A stretch of 64,000 bases of DNA from Bradyrhizobium macuxiense (GTDB taxonomy: Bacteria; Pseudomonadota; Alphaproteobacteria; Rhizobiales; Xanthobacteraceae), in the NCBI RefSeq assembly GCF_007993935.1, contig NZ_VITY01000003.1:310001-374000 (forward strand). The letters are read 5' to 3'. Position 1 is the stretch's first letter. Each line of letters begins with the position of its first letter. This document shows, in pieces, positions 17,557-25,171 of this stretch. The translations under genes and the position numbers were made by a program. The notes below the pieces were generated by a model, which did no database searches, was not told the DNA's origin, and worked only from the letters and a program-made list of their open reading frames with translations.

Positions 17557-18141
17557 TCAGGTCGTCTCGGTCTTGTTTTTTGCCGCGCGGTCGGATGCCG
17601 CAGTCTGGCCGCCGCCGAAGCTCGTGCGGTTGAGCGACAGCCGCATGCCCTGGGTCGGGATCGGCGCGCGCTTGGAGCTCAGCGTGCGCGAGTTGACGCC
17701 CATCCAGGATATCTCGGACGACAGCCGGCCATACTCGATCTTGGGGCAGCGGTTCATCACCACCTTGAGGCCCGCCGCTTCCGCCTTCTCGGCCGCGGCA
17801 TCGTCGCGCGCGCCAAGCTGCATCCAGATCACCTTCGGCGGCGGTGACAATTTCAGCGCCTCCTCGACGACGGGCATGATGTGGCTCGAATTGCGGAAGA
17901 TGTCGATCATGTCGATCGGCCGGCCGATGTCCGCAAGCGAGGCGACGAACGGCTTGCCCATCAGCTCCTTGCCGACATGGCCGGGATTGACCGGGATCAT
18001 GTCGTAGCCGCGCTGCGCCAGATATTTGAAGGCGAAATAGCTCGGCCGCACATTGACCGGCGAGGCGCCGACCATCGCGATCGATTTGACGTTGTTCAGG
18101 ATGCTGCGGATGTAGTTGTCGTCGTAGGCGTCGTGGTTCAT
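17557..18141 (-). CDS. CoA-binding (YccU-like) Rossmann protein
   Basis: 194 residues. A CoA-binding Rossmann domain starts VKSIAMVGASPVNVRPSYFA (about 18-37) and continues YDMIPVNPGH, IDMIDIFRNSSH, PPPKVIWMQLGARDDAA and KVVMNRCPKIEYGRL, all hallmarks of the YccU/succinyl-CoA-synthetase-alpha-like small family. Members bind CoA, but no general reaction is known. The C-terminal 40 residues are a basic, Thr/Ser-rich extension. It lies upstream of metY on the same strand, 145 bases apart; a link with sulfur metabolism is possible but unproven. Confidence 0.87.
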   Translation of the reverse strand: MNHDAYDDNYIRSILNNVKSIAMVGASPVNVRPSYFAFKYLAQRGYDMIPVNPGHVGKELMGKPFVASLADIGRPIDMIDIFRNSSHIMPVVEEALKLSPPPKVIWMQLGARDDAAAEKAEAAGLKVVMNRCPKIEYGRLSSEISWMGVNSRTLSSKRAPIPTQGMRLSLNRTSFGGGQTAASDRAAKNKTETT

Positions 18142-18160
18142 TGCTCATCTATTTCAGTTG

Positions 18161-18242
18161 CGTCATTGCGAGGAGCGAAGCGACGAAGCAATCCATACTT
18201 CCTGGTGGCGCGATGGATTGCTTCGCTTCGCTCGCAATGACG
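18161..18242. repeat. palindromic repeat family A, copy 1
   Basis: Imperfect palindrome opening CGTCATTGCGAGGAGCGAAG and closing CGCTTCGCTCGCAATGACGG, arms of about 35 bases. Further copies are at 22422, 30673 and 33680. It is an intergenic REP-like element of the kind common in Bradyrhizobium; here it lies between the CoA-binding and enoyl-CoA hydratase-like genes. Confidence 0.85.
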
Positions 18243-18246
18243 GAAG

Positions 18247-19074
18247 TCATCTATCCTGCCACTTCGGATCGCGCTTCTCGATGAAGGCGCCGATGCCTTC
18301 CTCGGCGTCGCGCGCCATCATGTTCTCGGTCATCACCTCGGCGGCGAAGCGATAGGCGTCCGCGAGGTTCATCTCGGCCTGGCGATAGAATGCCTCCTTG
18401 CCAAGCTTGACGGTGTAGGCCGATTTCAGCGCGACTTTCTCGGCCAGCGCGATCGCGGCGTCGCGCTCGGTGCCGGCGGGTACCACGCGGTTGACGAGGC
18501 CGATGCTCTGCGCCGTTGTCGCGGCGACCGGCTCGCCGGTCAGCAGCATCTCCATCGCCTGCTTGCGCGGAACGTTGCGCGACAACGCCACCATTGGCGT
18601 CGAGCAGAACAACCCGATGTCGACGCCTGGCGTCGCAAACGATGCCGCATCAGAGGCGACCGCGAGGTCGCAGCTTGCGACGAGCTGGCAGCCGGCTGCG
18701 GTCGCGACGCCCTGGACGGATGCGACCACGGGCTTCGGCAACTGCACGATCGCCTGCATCATCGCGCTGCAGGCGTTCATGATCTGCGCAAAATAGGCGC
18801 GACCTCGGTCGGCGTCGGTGCGGCGCGCGGTGAGCTCCTTGAGGTCGTGGCCGGCGCAGAACGCCGGGCCGTTGGCAGCGAGCACGACGGCACGGATGCT
18901 CTTGTCACCGCTGATCTCGTTCAGCGCAGCGTGCAGCTCGCCGATCAGCCCTTCGGAAAGGCTGTTGCGCGCCGCGGGGCGATTGAGCGTCAGTAGCGCG
19001 ATACTGCCAACGCTCTCCCGCAGCAGGATCGGCTGATGTTGCGGCGCTTCCGCGCGGGCGGCCTGGGCGGACAT
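18247..19074 (-). CDS. enoyl-CoA hydratase/isomerase-family protein without the hydratase glutamates
   Basis: 275 residues with a crotonase core: LLTLNRPAARNSLSEGL (about 27-43), oxyanion hole parts FCAGHDLKEL (72-81) and TAAGCQL (125-131), and DLAVASDAASFATPGVDIG. The two acid/base glutamates of hydratases align with Gln130 and Gly150, so ordinary enoyl-CoA hydration is unlikely. This pattern resembles the ECHDC3-like group, whose reaction is poorly defined. It is divergent from a PaaI-like thioesterase, suggesting a shared acyl-CoA context. The family-A repeat follows its stop within five bases. Confidence 0.85.
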   Translation of the reverse strand: MSAQAARAEAPQHQPILLRESVGSIALLTLNRPAARNSLSEGLIGELHAALNEISGDKSIRAVVLAANGPAFCAGHDLKELTARRTDADRGRAYFAQIMNACSAMMQAIVQLPKPVVASVQGVATAAGCQLVASCDLAVASDAASFATPGVDIGLFCSTPMVALSRNVPRKQAMEMLLTGEPVAATTAQSIGLVNRVVPAGTERDAAIALAEKVALKSAYTVKLGKEAFYRQAEMNLADAYRFAAEVMTENMMARDAEEGIGAFIEKRDPKWQDR

Positions 19075-19145
19075 GACGAAATTCCTCTATCGTGTCTGTG
19101 ACAATTTAATGTAACAGGCAGGCTGAAGCGAGGGGCAGGGACCGC

Positions 19146-19574
19146 ATGGCGATTGCGAAAATGAGCGTGGCTGAGCTGGAAGAGTTCCTGCGCAAGGAAT
19201 TTCCGCAGGCGTTCACCCACGACGACATCAGGATCGAAAGCGCCGACGGTGAAACGGCCCTGCTGCGGCAGCGCTTCAGCGAGCGCATGCTGCGGCCGGG
19301 CGGCACGGTGTCGGGACCGACCCTGATGGGTTTGGCGGATTTCGCCATGTACGTGGTGCTGCTGTCGGCGATCGGGCCGATCGGCCTGGCCGTCACCACC
19401 AACCTCAACATCAACTTCCTACGCAAGGGCCAGCCGGGGCAGGACGTGCTCGCGGTGGCCAAGCTGCTCAAGCTCGGCAAGCGGCTTGCGGTCGGCGAGG
19501 TCAACCTGCTGTCCGGCACCTCTCCGGACCCGATCGCCCATGTGACGGCGACCTATTCCATTCCAAATCAATAG
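19146..19574 (+). CDS. PaaI-like hotdog-fold thioesterase
   Basis: 142 residues, single hotdog domain. LRPGGTVSGPTLMGLADFAM (about 54-73) carries the conserved G-x-hydrophobic and active-site Asp helix of PaaI/4HBT proteins, followed by AVTTNLNINFLRKGQPGQDVLAV. Family members hydrolyse acyl-CoA thioesters in the cytoplasm. It is divergent from the enoyl-CoA hydratase-like gene, with 71 bases between. The substrate chain is not readable. Confidence 0.85.
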   Translation: MAIAKMSVAELEEFLRKEFPQAFTHDDIRIESADGETALLRQRFSERMLRPGGTVSGPTLMGLADFAMYVVLLSAIGPIGLAVTTNLNINFLRKGQPGQDVLAVAKLLKLGKRLAVGEVNLLSGTSPDPIAHVTATYSIPNQ

Positions 19575-19622
19575 ACTTTTTCACGGTATTATTGCACCAT
19601 ATTTATAAGCCGCTGTTTTTGC

Positions 19623-19631
19623 TGATATAAT
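19623..19631 (+). promoter_or_regulatory. extended -10 promoter element of rplM-rpsI
   Basis: TGATATAAT, a full TATAAT with upstream TG, about 96 bases before rplM. No good -35 was found at 17 bases (TTATAA). A stem-loop (GCGGCTT / AAGCCGC, 19660-19680) lies in the resulting leader. Confidence 0.55.
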
Positions 19632-19659
19632 TCCGGTGCATCGACGTTGACGCAAGGCC

Positions 19660-19680
19660 GCGGCTTCTCTAGAAAGCCGC
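19660..19680 (+). other. stem-loop in the rplM leader
   Basis: GCGGCTT (19660-19666) pairs with AAGCCGC (19674-19680) across a 7-base loop, about 46 bases before the rplM start codon. It may be a ribosomal-protein autoregulatory leader or only a stabilising hairpin. Confidence 0.4.
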
Positions 19681-19726
19681 CAGTTCGGCGCATACGGCGC
19701 CGATTTCTTTTTCACGGATTTCACAC

Positions 19727-20191
19727 ATGAGCACGTTCTCGGCCAAGCCCGCCGAAGTGACGAAGAAGTGGGTCGTGATCGACGCCAAGGGTCTGGTGGT
19801 CGGTCGTCTCGCCACCCTCGTCGCGATGCGCCTGCGCGGCAAACACCTGCCTACCTACACCCCGCATGTCGATTGCGGCGACAACGTCATCATCGTCAAC
19901 GCCGCGCATGTGGTGCTGACCGGCCGCAAGCGCGACCAGAAGACCTACTACAAGCACACCGGCTTCATCGGTGGCATCAAGGAGCGCACCGCGAAGCAGA
20001 TCCTCGAGGGCCGCTTCCCCGAGCGCGTCGTCGAGAAGGCGATCGAGCGTATGATCCCGCGCGGTCCGCTCGGCCGCATGCAGATGGGCAATCTGCGCGT
20101 CTATCCGGGTGCCGAGCATCCGCATGAGGCCCAGAGCCCCGAGAAGGTCGATATCGCTTCCCTGAACCGCAAGAACACGAGGGCCGCATAA
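19727..20191 (+). CDS. rplM: 50S ribosomal protein L13
   Basis: 154 residues. Family signatures [21 protein letters not shown] (about 15-35; conserved VDA-x-x-x-x-GRLAS-like start), [53 protein letters not shown] and [14 protein letters not shown]. Early-assembling large-subunit protein. The stop overlaps the rpsI start by one base (TAATG), the usual L13-S9 operon. Confidence 0.99.
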   Translation: MSTFSAKPAEVTKKWVVIDAKGLVVGRLATLVAMRLRGKHLPTYTPHVDCGDNVIIVNAAHVVLTGRKRDQKTYYKHTGFIGGIKERTAKQILEGRFPERVVEKAIERMIPRGPLGRMQMGNLRVYPGAEHPHEAQSPEKVDIASLNRKNTRAA

Positions 20192-20667
20192 TGTCCGATA
20201 CGTTGCAGTCCCTCGACCAGCTCTCGCAGGTCAAGCCGGCGGCCCCCGACGCGCCGAAGTACGTCAAGAAGGTCGACAAGTACAATCGCGCCTACGCCAC
20301 CGGCAAGCGCAAGGACGCGGTCGCTCGCGTCTGGGTCAAGCCCGGCTCGGGCAAGATCTCGGTCAACACCCGCGAGTTCGAAGTCTACTTCGCCCGCCCG
20401 GTGCTGCGCATGATGATCCAGCAGCCGCTGGTCGCGGCCGCTCGTAACGGCCAGTATGACGTGATCTGCACCGTCGCCGGCGGCGGTCTCTCCGGCCAGG
20501 CCGGTGCTGTCAGGCACGGCATCTCGAAGGCGCTGACCAACTTCGAGCCCGAGCTGCGCGGCGTCCTCAAGAAGGGCGGCTTCCTGACCCGCGACAGCCG
20601 CTCGGTCGAGCGTAAGAAGTACGGCAAGGCGAAGGCCCGCAAGTCCTTCCAGTTCTCGAAGCGCTAA
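20191..20667 (+). CDS. rpsI: 30S ribosomal protein S9
   Basis: 158 residues. An N-terminal Pro/Lys extension typical of Alphaproteobacteria, then the S9 core: [19 protein letters not shown] (about 31-49), [19 protein letters not shown] (about 96-114) and the basic C-terminal tail [20 protein letters not shown] ending in R that reaches the P-site tRNA. Second gene of the rplM-rpsI operon; an intrinsic terminator follows. Confidence 0.99.
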   Translation: MSDTLQSLDQLSQVKPAAPDAPKYVKKVDKYNRAYATGKRKDAVARVWVKPGSGKISVNTREFEVYFARPVLRMMIQQPLVAAARNGQYDVICTVAGGGLSGQAGAVRHGISKALTNFEPELRGVLKKGGFLTRDSRSVERKKYGKAKARKSFQFSKR

Positions 20668-20716
20668 TTCGAGACTTACAATTTGCGGCAATTGCCGCGT
20701 GCATCGAGTTGCAGAG

Positions 20717-20737
20717 GGCGCCGCGAGGCGCCTTTTT
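20717..20737 (+). terminator. intrinsic terminator of rplM-rpsI
   Basis: Perfect stem GGCGCC-GCGA-GGCGCC followed by TTTTT, 49 bases after the rpsI stop. The GCGA tetraloop is a stable GNRA loop. Confidence 0.88.
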
Positions 20738-20914
20738 GCTGCGCCTTACGGTTGCGTGCTTCGACGCGAATTAGCGCAGTTTTTCATGAAAACTTGCGTG
20801 TGCGTGCAAACGAAATTGGAACTCGGGGCTTCTAGCGTGCGGTCTCGCACTGGCGCTGCATCACCGTATTAATTGCGCCTGCGAACGTTGCATCACACCG
20901 GGCTGGGGTGACTT

Positions 20915-22132
20915 ATGTCGTTCGATCCATCGACGCTTTATCTGTTCGCCACCATGGTCGCGGGCATGCTCGGCGCCATGCTCTGGTTATTTGGCAGGCA
21001 GGAGAAAATTCCCGCGCTGAAATGGTGGGGCACCGCCTATCTGCTCGGCGCCGCCTCCGTCGCGCTCTGGACGGTCGGCGGCTCGACGCTCGATCCGCTC
21101 GTCTTGCTGGGTCTCAACGCCATCGGCTTCGCTGCCTGCGGCATGGTCTGGAATGCTTCGCGCATCTTCCACGGCCGCAAGGCCAATCTGCCGGGCCTCG
21201 TGCTCGGCCCGGTCGCATGGATCGGCGCGGTGACGACGGTCGAGGATCCTGCGATGCGCCTGACGATCGGCGCGGGGATCGTTGCGGTCTACGCCGCGCT
21301 GACCGCCTCCGAACTCTGGAGCGAGCGCCGTCGCGCGATGCAACGGCGCTGGATCGCAATGGTCATCCCGGTCGCCCATGGCTGCGTCCTGATGCTCCCG
21401 ATCCTGGTCGGCGACCTGATGCGGCTAAACGGCCAGAACTTCGTCAGCAACTTCTGGGTGACGCTGTTCTCGATCGAGCTCGTACTGTATGCGATCGGCA
21501 CGGTGTTCGTGATTTTCATGATGGTGTCGGACCGTGCGGTGGCGGTGCACAAGACCGCTGCCTCGATCGATCCCCTGAGCGGCATGCTCAACCGCCGCGG
21601 CTTCTCCGAAGCCTGCGCGCGCGTGATCGAGCGCGAAGCTGATGGCGGCCGGCCGGTCACGGTGATGATCTTCGACATCGATCACTTCAAGTCGATCAAC
21701 GACCGCTTCGGTCATCCCGCAGGCGACGAGATCCTGAAACTGTTCTCCGCCGTGGTGGTCAACAATCTCAGGATCAGCGATCTGTCCGGCCGGATCGGCG
21801 GCGAGGAATTCGCGGCGCTGCTGCCGTGCTCGCTGGAGGAGGGCGTGCTGGTGGCCGAGCGCGTGCGCGAGGCGTTCGAGAACAGCAACATCACCTGCGA
21901 GGAAGGCGCGGTCGACACCACGGTCAGCATCGGCGTCGCCGGCGGACCCGCCGGGACCGAGCTCGAGGTGCTGCTGGCCGCGGCCGACACCGCGCTGTAC
22001 CAGGCAAAGCGCGGCGGTCGCAACCGCGTCGAGGCGGCCGAGGAATTGCCGCTCTCGCTGGAGAATTGGCGGCGCAAGACCGCGGGCCTGCCGGCATCGG
22101 CGCGGCAAAAGCCTGTCAACGCCGGCGCATGA
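20915..22132 (+). CDS. membrane-anchored diguanylate cyclase (GGDEF)
   Basis: 405 residues. Six hydrophobic spans fill residues 1-200, ending in IELVLYAIGTVFVIFMMV. A GGDEF domain (about 220-380) begins IDPLSGMLNRRGF. The metal and nucleotide segment is MIFDIDHFKSINDRFGHPAG and the signature is GRIGGEEFAALL, an active GGEEF. The inhibitory site RISD sits five residues before it, so c-di-GMP feedback inhibition is expected. It makes c-di-GMP at the inner membrane in response to a signal sensed by the membrane region. It stands alone; no EAL partner is nearby. GGGGTGACTT precedes the start. Confidence 0.93.
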   Translation: MSFDPSTLYLFATMVAGMLGAMLWLFGRQEKIPALKWWGTAYLLGAASVALWTVGGSTLDPLVLLGLNAIGFAACGMVWNASRIFHGRKANLPGLVLGPVAWIGAVTTVEDPAMRLTIGAGIVAVYAALTASELWSERRRAMQRRWIAMVIPVAHGCVLMLPILVGDLMRLNGQNFVSNFWVTLFSIELVLYAIGTVFVIFMMVSDRAVAVHKTAASIDPLSGMLNRRGFSEACARVIEREADGGRPVTVMIFDIDHFKSINDRFGHPAGDEILKLFSAVVVNNLRISDLSGRIGGEEFAALLPCSLEEGVLVAERVREAFENSNITCEEGAVDTTVSIGVAGGPAGTELEVLLAAADTALYQAKRGGRNRVEAAEELPLSLENWRRKTAGLPASARQKPVNAGA

Positions 22133-22164
22133 GTGCGGTAACGACTGGTTAACCATTCGATCCC

Positions 22165-22413
22165 ATGCTTTCGGGCATGGAGTCGATCCGCAGCCGCAAT
22201 CCGCAGTCAGCCCTGATGTCGCTCGAAGCCGACGCGGTTTCGGCGCGCAGCGGCTTCGCCTGCCTGTTCTCGGACTCCGATGAGTACGAGACCGCGTTGA
22301 TCGCCGAACGGCGCGCGCAAGGGCGATACGAGCAGCCGAAGCGCCACTGGCCGATCGCGCTGCTGCTCGGCGTGATGCTGATTGTCCTGGGGACGGCGCT
22401 GCTGTTCTCCTGA
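22165..22413 (+). CDS. small hypothetical protein with C-terminal membrane span
   Basis: 82 residues. The first 60 residues are polar (MESIRSRNPQSALMSLEAD at the start, Arg/Glu/Gln-rich toward the end), then a single membrane span WPIALLLGVMLIVLGTALLF ends the protein, with the positive QPKRH just before it. Third-position GC is high and typical of real genes here, which is why I accept it despite its size. It starts 32 bases after the diguanylate cyclase stop, so both may share a transcript. Not recognised; function unknown. Confidence 0.6.
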   Translation: MLSGMESIRSRNPQSALMSLEADAVSARSGFACLFSDSDEYETALIAERRAQGRYEQPKRHWPIALLLGVMLIVLGTALLFS

Positions 22414-22421
22414 GCCACCGT

Positions 22422-22490
22422 CGTCATTGCGACGAAGCACTCCATGCTCCCGCGTATGCCGCGCGATGCTTCGCGTCGCTCGCAATGACG
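22422..22490. repeat. palindromic repeat family A, copy 2 (short)
   Basis: Opens CGTCATTGCGACGAAGCAC and closes CGTCGCTCGCAATGACG. Shorter and more diverged than copy 1. It lies between the small membrane protein and the AI-2E-type permease. Confidence 0.75.
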
Positions 22491-22538
22491 GGGATGGAGC
22501 ATGGATACGCAGTCCATCATCGTCATCCCGGGGCGAGA

Positions 22539-23690
22539 TCAGGCTGCTTTCGCGGCCGCCTGGTCCTCCGCCTTGAAGTGATCGATCATCACCTTGGCGA
22601 TCGCCATCAGCGGCAGCGCCAGCGCCAGCCCCCAGATGCCGAACACGACGCCGAGCAGGATCTGGAATGCGAACAGCGTTGCCGGCGGGATGTCGAGCGC
22701 CTGGCGCTGGATGATCGGGGTCAGCACGTAGCTTTCCAGGGCGTGGACGCCGAGGAACAGGATGAAGGCCGACAGCGCCGCGATCCACCCGGTCGCGAGG
22801 CTCGCCAGCACCACGATCAGTCCGCCGAGGATCGCGCCGACCGTCGGGATGAAGGCGAGCAGGCCGGCCTGGATGCCGAGGATGAACGAGCTCGGAATGC
22901 CGATGATGGCAAGCCCGATCCAGGTGACGAGGAATACCGCGGCCATCGTGATGATCTGCGCGATCAGCCAGCGCTCCAGCGTCTCGCCGATGCGGTCGAC
23001 GATGACAGTCGCCTGCGCGCGGTATTTGGCCGGCGCGATGAACAGCAGTCCGGCGCGGTAGATGCTCGGCTGGGCTGCGAAAGCGAGCCCGAGGAACAGC
23101 ACGATGAAGAAATTGCCGACAACGCTGACGGTGCCGAGCAGCACCTTCAGGGTCTGACTGATGATGGCGCCGCCGCTGGAGGCCAGCGCGCCGGCGCCGG
23201 GGATGCCATGGGATTGTGATGTTGCGGGCGTCGTCGTTGTCGTCGTGGTGGTCGGCACCGCTGTGCCTTCCGGCTTGGCTTCGCCGGCGGCATTGGTGAA
23301 ATCGAGATAGCTGGTATCGACACCGTGCTGCTCGAGGAACTCCTTGACGCTGCCGAGCTGCGATTTGATCGTGTTGCTCAGCACCGTGGCCTGCTGTGCG
23401 ATGGTGGTGCCGCCGAGGAACACGATGCCGGACAATAGTCCCGCCAGCGCCAGGCAGACGATGGCAAGCCGCAACGCATGCGGCAGCCCGGTCAGCCGGC
23501 CGAGCAGGGTGGTCATTGCGTTGAGGCCGACGCCGAGCAGCATGCCCGAGAACAGCAGGAACAAGGTCGCCGCGAATTGCCAGGCGAACAGCAGCAGGGC
23601 GGCGAACAGCACGATGCCGATGCCGCCGACGGCGATCGCCCACGCCATGTCGTTGCGGGCCTCCAGGCGATTGTCAGCCGGGTCTGTCAC
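22539..23690 (-). CDS. AI-2E (PerM/YdiK) family membrane transporter
   Basis: 383 residues starting with GTG at 23690 after GGGGGAATC. Seven to eight spans. Two N-terminal spans (GGIGIVLFAALLLFAWQFA and a Thr/Leu-rich one), a periplasmic region with a low-complexity TTTTTTTTPATSQ linker, and the family C-terminal block GVHALESYVLTPIIQRQALDI with GIWGLALALPLMAIAKV. Members include TqsA and sodium- or proton-linked exporters; the real substrate varies widely and AI-2 export is not implied. No obvious partner gene nearby. Confidence 0.88.
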   Translation of the reverse strand: MTDPADNRLEARNDMAWAIAVGGIGIVLFAALLLFAWQFAATLFLLFSGMLLGVGLNAMTTLLGRLTGLPHALRLAIVCLALAGLLSGIVFLGGTTIAQQATVLSNTIKSQLGSVKEFLEQHGVDTSYLDFTNAAGEAKPEGTAVPTTTTTTTTPATSQSHGIPGAGALASSGGAIISQTLKVLLGTVSVVGNFFIVLFLGLAFAAQPSIYRAGLLFIAPAKYRAQATVIVDRIGETLERWLIAQIITMAAVFLVTWIGLAIIGIPSSFILGIQAGLLAFIPTVGAILGGLIVVLASLATGWIAALSAFILFLGVHALESYVLTPIIQRQALDIPPATLFAFQILLGVVFGIWGLALALPLMAIAKVMIDHFKAEDQAAAKAA

Positions 23691-23950
23691 GGGTGATTCC
23701 CCCTTCGCGACGGTCTCCGAGCAGTCTTTGGCGAAAATCCCGCCGGGATCAAGCTGGCGGGACCGTGCCGGTTTGCCGCTGACGCGCCGGAGGGCGCCCG
23801 GCCGGATTGGGAGGCTCCGGGGGAGCTAATCTGTGCAGGACTGCAAGCCCCCCTGTGCAGAACTAGGCAGTTGATCCCCGGGGAACTCGAAGGCATGATC
23901 GTCTCCGCAACGTCGCAAACTTAGAAGAATCATTGCGCGAGACTTCAATA

Positions 23951-24721
23951 ATGAGACGGCCCGTGGTCGGCGTGATCGGAAACGCCCATCGCATCGAAAA
24001 TCGTTTCACGGTCCAGATGGTCGGAGAGCGCAACCTTCGCGCGGTTGCCGAGGTGTCGGGCGCCGTGCCCCTGATGTTCGCAGGCAGCCCCGAGATCACC
24101 GAGGTCGGCGCATTGCTCGACGTGGTCGACGGCGTCGTACTGACCGGGGCCCGCGCCAACGTTCATCCGACCCGCTTCAACACCGAACCCTGTGCCGCGC
24201 ACGAGCCCTATGACATCCACCGCGACGATGTCGCGCTGGCGCTGTCGGAGGCCTGCGTCGCGCGCGGCGTGCCGATCTTCGGCATCTGCCGCGGCCTGCA
24301 GGAGATGAATGTCGCGTTCGGCGGCTCGCTGCATCCGGAGATCCGCGAGATTCCGGGCCGCATGAATCACCGGATGCCGCGGCTGGAGAACGGCGAGATC
24401 CATCCTGATCCGACCGTGGTGTTCGCCGACCGTCACGACGTTGCCCTGACGCCGGGCGGCGCGTTCGCGAAAATCCTCGGCCGCGAGACCATTCGCGTCA
24501 ATTCGCTGCACGGCCAGGGCATCCTTGAGCCCGGCAAGCGCGTCGTGATCGAAGGCATCGCCGAGGACGGCACCATCGAGGCGATCCGCATCGCTGATGC
24601 CACCGGCTTTGCGCTCGGCGTGCAATGGCATGCCGAATACGACCCGCAGCGCAACCCGATCAATCGCGCCCTGTTCGAGGCCTTCGGCGACGCGCTGCGC
24701 GAGCGGCGCCGGGCGGCGTAG
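23951..24721 (+). CDS. gamma-glutamyl-GABA hydrolase-like class I glutamine amidotransferase
   Basis: 256 residues from the ATG at 23951; the frame also offers an upstream start at 23933. Class I glutamine amidotransferase fold of the peptidase C26 group: VDGVVLTGARANVHPTRF, nucleophile elbow FGICRGLQEMNVAFGG (Cys catalytic), and LGVQWHAEYDP with the catalytic His. Length and motifs match PuuD-like hydrolases, which cleave gamma-glutamyl amides of polyamine catabolism. No other put genes are nearby, so the substrate is open. Confidence 0.86.
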   Translation: MRRPVVGVIGNAHRIENRFTVQMVGERNLRAVAEVSGAVPLMFAGSPEITEVGALLDVVDGVVLTGARANVHPTRFNTEPCAAHEPYDIHRDDVALALSEACVARGVPIFGICRGLQEMNVAFGGSLHPEIREIPGRMNHRMPRLENGEIHPDPTVVFADRHDVALTPGGAFAKILGRETIRVNSLHGQGILEPGKRVVIEGIAEDGTIEAIRIADATGFALGVQWHAEYDPQRNPINRALFEAFGDALRERRRAA

Positions 24722-25171
24722 GGGGCTCCACGCGGCCCTGTCGTCCCTGCGAAAGCAGGGACCCATACGCCGCGGCGCCTCTTGCGAACGGGACTCGTTG
24801 TTCCACCATCTTGCGACTAGCAGCGTCGGTGGTTATGGGTCCCTGCTTTCGCAGGGACGACACTGAGTTTGTTTCGCCGTCGCTGGTCAAGCATCCGCAA
24901 CATGAACTCCCGACTTGTTGTCTTCCGTTCCGCCGCTCTGCGAACAGAGGGGCTGGGAAAGCCGGGTCCCGATCACACCCATGGGCCCGCGCCCTCGAGT
25001 CAGCTGTCCTCCGTACTTATACGGATACGAAAGTGGCGGATTGCGGCGCCGGACTCGGCTAAGCAACTGGGTGCAAGCCACCCGATATTGCCCCGGCGCT
25101 GACAATACCTTTCCTGCTCCTGTTTTCCTTTTCCATTTTCCGGTGCAGCTGCTCACGATGAGTTGGTCGGG
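24722..25171. other. 450-base intergenic region
   Basis: Holds the family-B inverted repeat (24740-24861, listed separately) and, at 25010-25025, a small palindrome TCCGTA-CTTA-TACGGA about 147 bases before the sensor kinase start, perhaps an operator or part of its promoter. A pyrimidine-rich stretch lies around 25108-25140. No gene is supported. Confidence 0.6.
24740..24861. repeat. family-B inverted repeat element
   Basis: 28-base perfect inverted ends (24740-24767 and 24834-24861) starting GTCGTCCCTGCGAAAGCAGG. Each end also folds by itself (CCCTGC-GAAA-GCAGGG). The centre of about 66 bases shows no gene. It looks like a non-autonomous intergenic repeat; only one copy is in the window. 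Confidence 0.75.

Noticed and set aside
20685..20698. GCGGCAATTGCCGC palindrome after rpsI as a second terminator
   Set aside because: No T-tract follows and the stem at 20717 is a complete terminator; it is probably incidental.
22762..23061. Plus-strand open frame opposite the AI-2E-type permease
   Set aside because: No motif, and the opposite strand codes a clear membrane protein.
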